This document shows, piece by piece, positions 16,944 to 25,238 of a stretch of DNA of 64,000 nt. Below the pieces are notes generated by a model. The model did no database searches. It saw only the letters and a list, made by a program, of their open reading frames with translations, and was not told where the DNA came from. The stretch's first letter is position 1. The number at the start of each line of letters is the position of its first letter. The position numbers and the translations under genes are program-made. Source of the stretch: Bacteroidota bacterium (lineage in GTDB: Bacteria; Bacteroidota; Bacteroidia; Bacteroidales; Dysgonomonadaceae); assembly GCA_023424395.1 (NCBI GenBank), contig JAFADY010000021.1, forward strand, positions 186,001-250,000, in the 5' to 3' direction.

Positions 16944-16972
16944 CAAAGATAATAGAATTATTTTAAAAACAA
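16944..16972 (-). promoter_or_regulatory. Promoter of the his operon
   Basis: On the minus strand TTG (16972-16970) is followed after 18 bases by TATCTTTG (16951-16944). The leader ATG lies 20 bases further on, so the leader peptide has a very short 5' untranslated region. Confidence 0.8.
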
Positions 16973-17023
16973 GTGAAAAATATTATTATTTATTATTAGG
17001 AGGGGAGTAAGTATATAAATGAA

Positions 17024-17054
17024 TTGCAAATATTAAACTTTTTTCCTATTTTTG
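17024..17054 (+). promoter_or_regulatory. Promoter of tmRNA
   Basis: TTG at 17024-17026, 20 bases, then TATTTTTG at 17047-17054. It lies 22 bases before the mature tmRNA 5' end. Confidence 0.7.
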
Positions 17055-17076
17055 TATCATATAGTTTATACAAACA

Positions 17077-17474
17077 GGGGTTGACCGGTTTTGACAGCGG
17101 GCAGAAGAGGTTTGTAAGCATGCAGTGCGTTGTCGGTTTGCACTTTAATCTCAAACGTCAAACCATTAACTGGCAATAATAATTACGCTCTTGCTGCGTG
17201 ATCGAAGTATAGTAGATCAGACGCTTAATTTCGGCCAAGGTGCCGAAACAAGACATCACCCGGAAGCTGTGGCTCCGAAGCGTTCCGATCAGGTGGTGCA
17301 GGTAAATCGGAGATAGATTGAGCGAGGCTTTGACGCTCATTCAAAAACAAAAAAGCTAAGGATAGAATTAGGCGGCTTCAGTCGTGTTCTCTCCCGACAA
17401 ATAAAATGAAGATAAGCATGTAGAAAGCAGATTGCTTCCTCGTTTGGACGAGGGTTCGAGTCCCTCCAGCTCCA
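17077..17474 (+). ncRNA. ssrA: Transfer-messenger RNA (tmRNA)
   Basis: tmRNA rescues stalled ribosomes. The 5' end GGGGTTG (17077-17083) pairs with CAGCTCC (17467-17473) as the acceptor stem, with A at 17474 as discriminator; CCA is not encoded. The T-arm GAGGG-TTCGAGT-CCCTC is present at the 3' end. The tag frame reads GNNNYALAA followed by TGA (17172-17201), with the ALAA ending needed for proteolysis. The start of the tag (Gly at 17172-17174) is inferred from related tags. Pseudoknot arms are likely between 17205 and 17440 but were not drawn in full. Confidence 0.95.
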
Positions 17475-17482
17475 CGATTTTT

Positions 17483-17517
17483 AAGTTGGTAATGTTCGTC
17501 ATTACCAACTTTTTTAT
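17483..17517 (+). terminator. Terminator after tmRNA
   Basis: A perfect 12-base-pair stem, AAGTTGGTAATG (17483-17494) and CATTACCAACTT (17500-17511), with a 5-base loop and a T run. Confidence 0.92.
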
Positions 17518-17555
17518 TTATTTTTCTTTAAAAAATAAATAAAAGTCTGCAGGAA

Positions 17556-17586
17556 TTTGTGCACGTGCACATTTATATTAATTTTG
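17556..17586 (+). promoter_or_regulatory. Promoter and palindromic operator of the uronate operon
   Basis: TTTG (17556-17559), 19 bases, then TAATTTTG (17579-17586) is a textbook Bacteroidota promoter 21 bases before kduI. The perfect palindrome TGTGCACGTGCACA (17558-17571) starts within the -33 element and fills much of the spacer. The central CG is typical of LacI-family operators. A bound repressor would block polymerase. No LacI-type gene is in the window. Confidence 0.75.
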
Positions 17587-17607
17587 TAAATAATTAATAT
17601 AAACAAT

Positions 17608-18450
17608 ATGAAAACAAATTATCAATTACGTTACTCAGCGCATCCCGAGGATGCAAAAACTTATGACACGCAAAGGTTGCGAAAGGATTTTTTGATAGAA
17701 ACATTGTTCGCGGAAGATGAAGTGAACATGGTTTATTCTATGTATGACAGAATGGTTGTTGGTGGTGCAATGCCTGTAAACGAGTCAATACAGTTGGAAG
17801 CCATTGATCCTCTGAAACAGCCGGTTTTTCTGCGTAGCCGCGAATTAGGAATATATAATGTAGGTGGAAAAGGTAGAGTAAAAGTTGGAGACGATGTTTT
17901 TGAACTTGATTACAAAGAAGCGCTCTATTTGGGTTCGGGAGATCGTGAAGTATATTTCGAAAGCGATAATGTTTCAAATCCCGCTAAATTTTATTTCAAT
18001 TCTGCAACAGCTCATAAAAATTATCCCGATAAAAAAGTGACAAAAACTGATGCTGTTGTGACCGAAATGGGCTCATTGGAATCATCCAATCACAGGAATA
18101 TCAATAAAATGATTGTAAATCAGGTTTTGCCTACATGTCAGCTACAAATGGGAATGACAGAGCTTGCTGCCGGAAGTGTGTGGAACACAATGCCGCCGCA
18201 TGTTCATTCAAGAAGAATGGAAGCATATTTTTATTTTGAAGTTCCCGAAGATCAGGCTATTTGCCATTTTATGGGCGAAATGCAAGAAACGCGTCATATT
18301 TGGATGCATAACAACCAAGCAATTTTATCTCCGCAATGGTCTATTCATGCAGCTGCCGGAACATCTAACTACACGTTTATTTGGGGCATGGCAGGAGAAA
18401 ATCTAGATTACGGCGATCAGGATTTCTCCAAAATAACCGATATCAGATAA
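17608..18450 (+). CDS. kduI: 5-dehydro-4-deoxy-D-glucuronate isomerase KduI
   Basis: KduI converts 5-keto-4-deoxyuronate, released from unsaturated uronates after polysaccharide lyase action, to 2,5-diketo-3-deoxygluconate. The 280-residue cupin has zinc ligands His198, His200, Glu205 (PHVHSRRMEAYFYFE) and His247, spaced as in the E. coli enzyme. It is the first gene of the operon, 19 bases before kduD, whose product takes the next step. Cytoplasmic. Confidence 0.96.
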   Translation: MKTNYQLRYSAHPEDAKTYDTQRLRKDFLIETLFAEDEVNMVYSMYDRMVVGGAMPVNESIQLEAIDPLKQPVFLRSRELGIYNVGGKGRVKVGDDVFELDYKEALYLGSGDREVYFESDNVSNPAKFYFNSATAHKNYPDKKVTKTDAVVTEMGSLESSNHRNINKMIVNQVLPTCQLQMGMTELAAGSVWNTMPPHVHSRRMEAYFYFEVPEDQAICHFMGEMQETRHIWMHNNQAILSPQWSIHAAAGTSNYTFIWGMAGENLDYGDQDFSKITDIR

Positions 18451-18469
18451 TTAAGAAAAATAGTGTAAA

Positions 18470-19261
18470 ATGGTAAATTTTAGATTAGACGGTAAAATAG
18501 CTCTTGTTACAGGAGCGTCTTACGGTATAGGATATGCAATGGCAAAAGCACTTTCGGATGCAGGTGCAACGATTGTTTTTAACGATATTAATCAGGATTT
18601 TGTCGATAAAGGAATCGGTAATTATAAGCAAGACGGTATTCATGCGCATGGTTATGTTTGTGATGTTACTGATGAAGATGCTGTGAATAAATTTATAGCT
18701 CAAGTAACGGAAGAGGTGGGCGTAATCGATATTTTAGTAAACAATGCCGGGATTATCAAACGTATTCCTATGCACGAAATGACCGCTGCTGAATTTCGTC
18801 AAGTAATCGATATTGATCTGAATGGGCCGTTTATCGTTTCTAAAGCTGTAATTCCCCACATGATTAAAAAAGGTCACGGAAAAATTATCAATATTTGTTC
18901 CATGATGAGTGAATTAGGACGCGAAACTGTTTCGGCGTATGCCGCTGCCAAAGGTGGCCTGAAGATGCTAACCAAAAATATTTGTTCGGAGTATGGCGAG
19001 CACAATATACAGTGTAATGGAATCGGCCCGGGATACATCGCTACCCCGCAAACTGCTCCTTTGCGTGAACGTCAAACTGATGGCTCGCGTCATCCATTTG
19101 ATTCGTTTATTGTTGCAAAAACTCCTGCTGCTCGTTGGGGAACTCCGGAAGATTTAATGGGTCCTGCAGTTTTCCTTGCATCGGATGCTTCCGATTTCGT
19201 AAACGGACATATTTTGTATGTCGATGGTGGAATTTTAGCTTACATTGGTAAACAACCTTAA
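18470..19261 (+). CDS. kduD: 2-dehydro-3-deoxy-D-gluconate 5-dehydrogenase KduD
   Basis: This short-chain dehydrogenase reduces 2,5-diketo-3-deoxygluconate to 2-keto-3-deoxygluconate with NAD(P)H. The signatures are TGASYGIG (14-21), NNAG (91-94), Ser144 or Ser147 with Tyr157 and Lys161 (YAAAK). The 263 residues include the usual C-terminal FVNGHILYVDGG. Placement right after kduI and before kdgK makes this role more likely than plain gluconate dehydrogenase. Confidence 0.92.
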   Translation: MVNFRLDGKIALVTGASYGIGYAMAKALSDAGATIVFNDINQDFVDKGIGNYKQDGIHAHGYVCDVTDEDAVNKFIAQVTEEVGVIDILVNNAGIIKRIPMHEMTAAEFRQVIDIDLNGPFIVSKAVIPHMIKKGHGKIINICSMMSELGRETVSAYAAAKGGLKMLTKNICSEYGEHNIQCNGIGPGYIATPQTAPLRERQTDGSRHPFDSFIVAKTPAARWGTPEDLMGPAVFLASDASDFVNGHILYVDGGILAYIGKQP

Positions 19262-19273
19262 TTGACTGATAAT

Positions 19274-20413
19274 ATGAAAACAAAATATTTGAGTTTGTTT
19301 TTGCTGACTGCTGTATTTTTGGGATGCAATACTTCAAAAAATCAAGTTCTGATAGATATTAGTAATCCATCTTCATTAGATAGGGAAAACGAGATGGTAG
19401 AAATATCTTGGAAAGATGTACAGGCAAAACTTGCTGTATCGGGAGACCAAAAAATAATCATCGCCGATAGCTCTGAGCAGCAAATACCTTATCAACTTGT
19501 CACTAATGGTGCCGATTCGGTTGAATTGTTGGTTTTTCCGGTTTCATTAAAAGCCGGTAAAAAGGCAACATTTCAAATTTCCGAAGGAATTCCTGTGGAT
19601 TTTCAACCTATGGTGTATGGCAGGTTAGTCCCAGAAAGAAAAGATGATTTTACGTGGGAAAATAATCGTGTAGCTTTCAGGGTATATGGCCCTGCTCTAC
19701 AAGAGACAGGCGAAATAAGCAATGGAATGGATTTTTGGACTAAAAAAACAGATTCTCTTATAATTGATAAATGGTATAAAAATGATTTGTCGGGAGCTGC
19801 ATCTTATCATCAGGATCATGGCGAAGGATTGGATTTTTATAAAGTCGGACGAACGCTTGGCTTGGGAATGACAGCTCCATTTAATAATGACACCCTGATT
19901 TTAGGGAAAAATTTTGTAGGTTCTCAAATTCTTGATGAAGGCCCACTTCGAATGACCGTAAAACTGTCCTATGAACCTTACGATGTTCTCGGCAAAACAG
20001 TTACAGAAACACGTATCATTTCTTTGGATGCTTATAGTCAACTTAATAAAATTACCAATATTTTTGAAGTCGACACCACAGATTTTGAAGTAGCAACGGG
20101 AATAGTGATGGTTGCTGATAAACCCGAAGTAACTTACGGTGTAAATACGGGAATTCTCGCTTATGAAGTTCCTGCAGACAGTCTGAACGGGACAATTTAT
20201 ACCGGAGTCATTCATCCAAAGGGATTTGGTGCAGTAAAAGTTGCCGACGGGCATTATTTGGGATTAAACAGTTACCAAGTTGGTACTCCTTACACGTATT
20301 ACGCCGGTGGCGGATGGAGCAAAGCCGGATTCGGCAGTTTTGACGAATGGACAAAATTTTTGAATGATCAAAGGGGAAAATTAGCTGCACCTTTAAAAGT
20401 AGAGATCAAGTAA
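19274..20413 (+). CDS. DUF4861-family lipoprotein
   Basis: From ATG 19274 the protein has 379 residues with a lipoprotein signal (AVFLGC). The remainder resembles DUF4861 (stretches GNKFxx-free here but with NGMDFWTKK, DHGEGLDFYKVGRTLG and RMTVKLSYEP), a beta-rich family found mainly in Bacteroidota uronate and pectin loci. Its biochemical role is not established. It is placed between kduD and kdgK with gaps of 12 and 1 bases, so it is clearly part of the pathway operon. Being lipidated, it must act outside the cytoplasm, unlike its neighbours. Sugar binding or uronide hydrolysis at the surface are possible roles, not shown. The upstream 4 codons (from 19262) lack a signal and are left out. 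Confidence 0.8.
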   Translation: MKTKYLSLFLLTAVFLGCNTSKNQVLIDISNPSSLDRENEMVEISWKDVQAKLAVSGDQKIIIADSSEQQIPYQLVTNGADSVELLVFPVSLKAGKKATFQISEGIPVDFQPMVYGRLVPERKDDFTWENNRVAFRVYGPALQETGEISNGMDFWTKKTDSLIIDKWYKNDLSGAASYHQDHGEGLDFYKVGRTLGLGMTAPFNNDTLILGKNFVGSQILDEGPLRMTVKLSYEPYDVLGKTVTETRIISLDAYSQLNKITNIFEVDTTDFEVATGIVMVADKPEVTYGVNTGILAYEVPADSLNGTIYTGVIHPKGFGAVKVADGHYLGLNSYQVGTPYTYYAGGGWSKAGFGSFDEWTKFLNDQRGKLAAPLKVEIK

Positions 20414-20414
20414 C

Positions 20415-21452
20415 ATGAAAAAAGTTATCACTTTTGGAGAGATCATGCTGCGCTTAGCTACTCCCGGCTATAAGAGATTTGTGCAAACCGATAATCTTAC
20501 AGCTACTTTTGGTGGCGGCGAAGCCAATGTAGCCGTATCTTTAGCCAATTACGGCATTCCTGTTGATTTCGTTACAAGATTGCCTAAAAACGATATAGCA
20601 GAATGGTGTATTTCAGATTTGCGTAAGTACAGTGTTGGAACCAAGTATATTATGCGTGGCGGAGAGCGGGTAGGAATCTACTTTTTGGAAACAGGAGCCG
20701 TTGCAAGGCCGTCGAAAGTAGTATACGACAGAGAAAATTCATCCATTGCAGAGGTCGAAAAAGGCATGTTTAATTGGAAAGAAATTTTGAAAGATGCTTC
20801 GTGGTTTCATTGGACGGGAATTACGCCTGCACTTTCGCAAGGCGCTGCCGATGCTTGTCTCGAAGCTATCGAAACGGCCAATGAAATGGGCGTAACTGTT
20901 TCGTGCGACCTCAATTATCGGAAAAACTTATGGAAATACGGTAAGAAAGCATCTGAAATTATGCCTGCTTTGGTAAAAGGATGCGACATAATTCTTGGTA
21001 ATGAAGAAGATGCAGAGAAAGTGTTTGGCATCAAACCCGAAGAGTTTCAGGTTGAACATACCGGCGGCGAAGTGAATGCTGCAGAATTTGAATCTGTTTG
21101 CAAACAATTAATGCAAAAATTCCCGCGTGCTAAAAAGGTAATAATAACATTACGTGGCTCAATTAATGCCAACCACAATACATGGGGCGGATGTCTGTAC
21201 TCCAACAAGTTGTGTCAATCTAGAAGATATGACATAACACATATTGTAGACAGAGTTGGCGGCGGAGATTCCTTTATGGGTGGATTGATATACGGGCTGC
21301 TCACTTATGCAAACGATGATCAAAAAGCGTTGGATTTCGCTGTAGCCGCATCATGTCTAAAACATACTATTTATGGGGATTTTAACTTAGTTTCGGTTGC
21401 CGAAGTCGAAACCTTGATGAAAGGCGACGGCTCGGGTAGAGTGGTCAGATAA
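20415..21452 (+). CDS. kdgK: 2-keto-3-deoxygluconate kinase KdgK (PfkB family)
   Basis: KdgK phosphorylates 2-keto-3-deoxygluconate to KDPG using ATP. The 345-residue PfkB protein has TFGGGEANVAVSLANYG (near 30-46) for sugar binding, SCDLNYRKNLW in mid-protein, and the catalytic DRVGGGDSFMGG (near 277-288, Asp as base). It starts one base after the DUF4861 stop. Operon context fixes the substrate among PfkB sugar kinases. Confidence 0.92.
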   Translation: MKKVITFGEIMLRLATPGYKRFVQTDNLTATFGGGEANVAVSLANYGIPVDFVTRLPKNDIAEWCISDLRKYSVGTKYIMRGGERVGIYFLETGAVARPSKVVYDRENSSIAEVEKGMFNWKEILKDASWFHWTGITPALSQGAADACLEAIETANEMGVTVSCDLNYRKNLWKYGKKASEIMPALVKGCDIILGNEEDAEKVFGIKPEEFQVEHTGGEVNAAEFESVCKQLMQKFPRAKKVIITLRGSINANHNTWGGCLYSNKLCQSRRYDITHIVDRVGGGDSFMGGLIYGLLTYANDDQKALDFAVAASCLKHTIYGDFNLVSVAEVETLMKGDGSGRVVR

Positions 21453-21468
21453 TAAAAAATACAGAAGA

Positions 21469-22143
21469 ATGGCTAAGTTTTCAAGATTAAGGGTTTATCA
21501 AACCATAGAAGAAACAGGAATTGTACCTGTATTTTATCATGCAGATTTAGAAACAGCGAAACAGGTGGTGAAAGCCTGTTACGAAGGAGGAATTCGTGCG
21601 TTTGAGTTTACCAACAGAGGTGATTTTGCTCACGAAGTATTTGGTGAACTCGTAAAATGGGCAGACAAGGAATGTCCCGAAATGATACTCGGTATTGGCT
21701 CCATTGTAGATGCCCCAACGGCTGTATTGTACATACAATTAGGTGCTAATTTTGTCGTTGGACCTCTGTTAAATCCCGATATTTTCAAGGTATGCAATCG
21801 TCGACAGATAGCCTACTCTCCGGGTTGCGCTACGACATCTGAAATAGGTTTGGCGCAAGAACTTGGAGCGGAAATAGTGAAAGTGTTTCCGGGAGGTAAC
21901 GTTGGAGGTCCATCGTTTGTGAAAAATATCAAAGGCCCTATGCCTTGGTCAAAGATAATGGTTACCGGCGGAGTAGAACCAACACAAGAAAATCTTTCGG
22001 CGTGGTTTAAAGCGGGAGTAACTGCGGTTGGTATGGGCTCAAACCTTTTTCCTAAAGAAGTCCTAAAAAATAATGACTGGGCGAAAATAACTGAAAATTG
22101 CCGCGTAAGCATTTCAATCGTAAATAAATACAATAATACATAA
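21469..22143 (+). CDS. eda: KDPG aldolase (2-dehydro-3-deoxy-phosphogluconate aldolase)
   Basis: Eda splits KDPG to pyruvate and glyceraldehyde 3-phosphate. The 224-residue barrel has Glu46 (RAFEFTNRG), SPGC (117-120) and the Schiff-base Lys138 in VKVFPGG. It completes the uronate route to central metabolism with kduI, kduD and kdgK. The gene is cytoplasmic and intact, 16 bases after kdgK. Confidence 0.95.
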   Translation: MAKFSRLRVYQTIEETGIVPVFYHADLETAKQVVKACYEGGIRAFEFTNRGDFAHEVFGELVKWADKECPEMILGIGSIVDAPTAVLYIQLGANFVVGPLLNPDIFKVCNRRQIAYSPGCATTSEIGLAQELGAEIVKVFPGGNVGGPSFVKNIKGPMPWSKIMVTGGVEPTQENLSAWFKAGVTAVGMGSNLFPKEVLKNNDWAKITENCRVSISIVNKYNNT

Positions 22144-22173
22144 ATAAATAATATAACAATTAAATGTAATAAA

Positions 22174-23625
22174 ATGAGTGAACTAAAACAACAAGCAGGC
22201 AAAATGACCAATTACAGATGGACAATCTGTGCGATGCTTTTTTTGGCGACTACAGTCAATTACCTCGATCGTCAGGTGTTATCTCTTACGTGGGCCGATT
22301 TTATCGCCCCCGAATTCCATTGGACAAACAGTGATTATGGAACCGTCAGCGGATTATTTTCTTTGTTTTATGCCATTTCCATGCTTTTTGCCGGAAAATT
22401 CGTCGATTGGATGGATACGAAAAAAGGATATTTGTGGGCAATCGGTGTATGGTCATTCGGAGCTGTAATTCATGCCTTTTGCGGAATCGCCACTGCAGGA
22501 ATTACCACCGGCGAATGGACAATGAGCTTTTTAGGCGCACGCGAAGCAATAGCTACCGTAAGCAATGTTTCGCAAGTAGTTACCGTGAGCGTAACTCTTT
22601 TTGTATTTGCCCGTTTGGTTTTGGCTATTGGAGAGGCCGGAAACTTCCCTGCAGCCATTAAAGCGACAGCCGAATATTTTCCGAAGAAAGACAGAGCTTA
22701 TGCAACAAGTATTTTCAATTCGGGTGCACAAATTGGCGCATTGATTGCTCCATTATCCATTCCTTTTATCGCGAGAGCATGGGGTTGGGAAGTGGCATTT
22801 ATTGTTATTGGTGCGTTAGGATTTGTTTGGATGGGTTTTTGGATATTCGTTTACAAAAAACCTGAACAAAACAAAAAGGTAAATGCATTGGAATTGGCTT
22901 ACATAAATCAGGATGACACAGGAGCCGTGGCAGAAGTGGACAAGCATGCCGGAAAGAAAGTTTCCTTTGCCAAAGCTTTCAGACATAAACAGACATGGTC
23001 GTTTGCCATTGGCAAGTTCTTAACGGACGGAGTATGGTGGTTTTTGCTGTTTTGGATTCCTGCTTATTTAAAGTCGGTCTATGGATTGGATTCCACTCAA
23101 AGTGCTCTTCATGTGTTTGTTGTTTATGCCATTTCTATGATATCGGTAGTCGTTGCCGGAGCTTTACCCGCTTACTTTATGAACAAAAAGAAAATGGACC
23201 CTTATCTGGGGCGAATGAAGGCGATGTTGATTTTTGCATTTTTTCCCGTTTTAATTTTATTCGCTCAGCCATTAGGTGGAATTTCCATTTGGATTCCCGT
23301 AATTCTGATAGGAATCGCGGCAGCAGCGCATCAGTCGTGGTCGGCAAATATTTTTTCTACAGTTAGTGATATGTTTCCTAAATATGCAGTAGCAACTATA
23401 ACGGGTATCGGAGGAATGGCCGGAGGAATCGGTTCTTATCTCATTAATCAGGGTTCAGGTATTTTGTTTGATTTTTCGGCAAATACAAATATGCGTTTCG
23501 CCGGATTTCAGGGAATTGAAGCCGGTTATTTTATCATTTTCTGTATTTGTGCCTTTGCTTATTTGATAGGCTGGATGATTATGAAATCTCTGGTTCCAAG
23601 ATACAGATTAGTTACAGAAATATAA
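22174..23625 (+). CDS. MFS transporter, hexuronate (ExuT/anion:cation symporter) type
   Basis: The 483-residue protein has about 12 membrane segments, starting with RWTICAMLFLATTVNYLDRQVLSL, which is the ExuT-like signature of the anion:cation symporter family. Mid-protein is a cytoplasmic loop (about 225-270). It ends the kdu operon, 30 bases after eda, and is followed by a strong terminator. The likely cargo is a hexuronate or unsaturated uronate feeding KduI; the precise sugar cannot be told from sequence. Confidence 0.88.
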   Translation: MSELKQQAGKMTNYRWTICAMLFLATTVNYLDRQVLSLTWADFIAPEFHWTNSDYGTVSGLFSLFYAISMLFAGKFVDWMDTKKGYLWAIGVWSFGAVIHAFCGIATAGITTGEWTMSFLGAREAIATVSNVSQVVTVSVTLFVFARLVLAIGEAGNFPAAIKATAEYFPKKDRAYATSIFNSGAQIGALIAPLSIPFIARAWGWEVAFIVIGALGFVWMGFWIFVYKKPEQNKKVNALELAYINQDDTGAVAEVDKHAGKKVSFAKAFRHKQTWSFAIGKFLTDGVWWFLLFWIPAYLKSVYGLDSTQSALHVFVVYAISMISVVVAGALPAYFMNKKKMDPYLGRMKAMLIFAFFPVLILFAQPLGGISIWIPVILIGIAAAAHQSWSANIFSTVSDMFPKYAVATITGIGGMAGGIGSYLINQGSGILFDFSANTNMRFAGFQGIEAGYFIIFCICAFAYLIGWMIMKSLVPRYRLVTEI

Positions 23626-23646
23626 TTGCAAGAATTGCCTAAAAAA

Positions 23647-23690
23647 AATAACCCGCATCAGTTTTTCGATGCGGGTTATTTTGTTGTTTT
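23647..23690 (+). terminator. Bidirectional terminator after the uronate operon
   Basis: A 13-base-pair stem, AATAACCCGCATC (23647-23659) and GATGCGGGTTATT (23668-23680), with T-rich sequence after it and A-rich sequence before it. It serves the operon and the convergent Spy-like gene. Confidence 0.92.
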
Positions 23691-23700
23691 TTTATTGTAT

Positions 23701-24150
23701 TTAATACCCTCTGAACTTGGATACTTCTTTCAGCATAAATTTCCGTTCGGCTTGCTGCGCCCTATAAAGTTTTTCGGGTGAGAGCGCTTTTTCTAGCCTG
23801 TCGGAATAATCTTTATCGAGTTCTGCTTCTTTTAGTTTTACATCTACATCGTTTTCAAGCAATTTGCGATATTCTTCATTCGTCATGTTTTTGTTATTGC
23901 GCTTCATGCTTTCTACTTTATCGCGATGTTGTTTATGTAATTCAAATTTCTTTTTCGATAATTCGTTGTAAAGAGGGAAATATCTGTTTGCTTCACTTCG
24001 TGTAAGCCCGGCTTCCTTTATTATGTATTCCATTTTTCTTTTTTCATAATCAGCCATATTCATTTTTCTTACTTGCGCCATTGCGGTTGTAGCGAAAAAA
24101 CTGATTATTAATGTGAAACATAAAAGTGTAATATTCTTTTTCATAATCAA
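23701..24150 (-). CDS. Spy/CpxP-like periplasmic protein
   Basis: The 149-residue protein has a signal peptide (cleavage near AMA-QVRK) and a highly charged, all-helical mature part (MADYEKRKMEYIIKEAGL, then LSPEKLYRAQQAERKF). This is like the Spy/CpxP helical chaperone fold, although no LTxxQ motif is seen. Its position behind an ECF sigma factor and a putative anti-sigma factor fits a periplasmic stress sensor or chaperone. The function is inferred from context and composition. Confidence 0.65.
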   Translation of the reverse strand: MIMKKNITLLCFTLIISFFATTAMAQVRKMNMADYEKRKMEYIIKEAGLTRSEANRYFPLYNELSKKKFELHKQHRDKVESMKRNNKNMTNEEYRKLLENDVDVKLKEAELDKDYSDRLEKALSPEKLYRAQQAERKFMLKEVSKFRGY

Positions 24151-24188
24151 TGATATTGATGATATTTAAATACTAAATTTCTATTTTA

Positions 24189-24593
24189 TTAATTCAAGTA
24201 TAATTGCTTGTACATATAATCGTAATAACCTTCTTCCATTAACTGATCTTCGAGGTATTGGTAAAATTCTTCCTCCGATATTTGCACTGTTGACCAATAA
24301 TCGTCGGTAAATTGCGATGATTGTATGGAAACAGCGTTTTGTTGAGCAGTTGGTTGTTGGTTATTTATATTTTTAGTGAGAAATTGAATGGTAAAAAAGA
24401 TTCCCATAAACATGGCAGCCATGTACACCCAAGGCTTTGCCTTATCCCACATTGTAACCTTTTTAGGTATTACAATTTCTTTTTCGGGTAAGCGATTCAT
24501 TATTTCTTGGTTGAAGTTGGCGAAATAATTTTCGGGTACAGTAAAGGGATTTCTTTTTTCTATTTCTTCAAGTTTGTTAATTTTTGTTTTCAT
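24189..24593 (-). CDS. Single-pass membrane protein, putative anti-sigma factor
   Basis: The 134-residue protein has a cytoplasmic N-terminus (about 1-48, including NPFTVPENYFANFNQEIMNRLPEKE), one membrane segment (about 50-70) and a Gln-rich outer part ending in an acidic region (EEEFYQYLEDQLMEEGYYD). Such proteins follow ECF sigma genes in Bacteroidota. It lies 53 bases after the sigma gene. No zinc-finger anti-sigma motif is present, so the role is inferred from context. Confidence 0.6.
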   Translation of the reverse strand: MKTKINKLEEIEKRNPFTVPENYFANFNQEIMNRLPEKEIVIPKKVTMWDKAKPWVYMAAMFMGIFFTIQFLTKNINNQQPTAQQNAVSIQSSQFTDDYWSTVQISEEEFYQYLEDQLMEEGYYDYMYKQLYLN

Positions 24594-24646
24594 ACCTTTC
24601 GTTTTTGCGCTGTACTGTTAAATAGACTAATGCTCTATACAAAGGT

Positions 24647-25198
24647 TTAATCGTTGTCAGTTAAAAAATTTTCTATTTTTTTTACTGCATGGTGATACGA
24701 TGCTTTTAAAGCTCCTACTGAAGTTCCGAGTATTTCTGACATATCATCGTATTTCATTTCATCAAAATATTTCATCTGAAACACAAGTCTTTGTTTTTCA
24801 GGTAGTTTTAGTATTGCTTCTTGCAGAAGTTTTTGAGCTTCGTCGCCATCGAAATATTGGTCTCCTTCCAAAGTATTTAACAAAAAAGAGTCATCGTTAT
24901 CTACTGAAATATTGTTTTGATTACGCTTTTTATTGATGAATGTGATACTCTCGTTAATAGCTATTCTGTAGAGCCAGGTGGTGAGTTTGGCGTCGCCGCG
25001 GAAATTTTCGATATTTGTCCACGCTTTAATGAAAACGTCTTGCAAAATATCATTGGCGTCATCGTGAGAAAGCACCATTTTTCTTATTTGCCAATATAGC
25101 CTTTCGCTGTATTCTGCAACAAGTTTAGAGAAACCTTGTCGCTGTGTTCTCGGATCGCGTAATTCCTCTAATAATTGTTCTTCGATATTTCTGTCCAT
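24647..25198 (-). CDS. ECF-type RNA polymerase sigma factor
   Basis: From ATG 25198 (MDRNIEEQLLEEL) the protein has 183 residues. It has region 2 (HDDANDILQDVFIKAWTNI...LTTWLYRIAINESI) for -10 recognition and core binding, and region 4 (LPEKQRLVFQMKYFDEMKYDDMSEILGTSVGALKASYHHAVKKI) with a helix-turn-helix. The frame extends 8 codons further, into the promoter box on this strand (25220-25227), which rules out the earlier start. It is probably held by the downstream membrane protein and may control the Spy-like gene. Confidence 0.9.
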   Translation of the reverse strand: MDRNIEEQLLEELRDPRTQRQGFSKLVAEYSERLYWQIRKMVLSHDDANDILQDVFIKAWTNIENFRGDAKLTTWLYRIAINESITFINKKRNQNNISVDNDDSFLLNTLEGDQYFDGDEAQKLLQEAILKLPEKQRLVFQMKYFDEMKYDDMSEILGTSVGALKASYHHAVKKIENFLTDND

Positions 25199-25219
25199 AA
25201 CCCGTTTGAAGTTCAGTTG

Positions 25220-25227
25220 CAAAGATA
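25220..25227 (-). promoter_or_regulatory. Promoter -7 box of the sigma-factor operon
   Basis: TATCTTTG on the minus strand, 22 bases before the sigma factor ATG, in the short gap after the TPR gene. Confidence 0.6.
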
Positions 25228-25238
25228 ATTAGATTTTT

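Noticed and set aside
17158..17340. Minus-strand 60-residue frame in the tmRNA region
   Set aside because: It lies wholly inside tmRNA and has no protein-like features.
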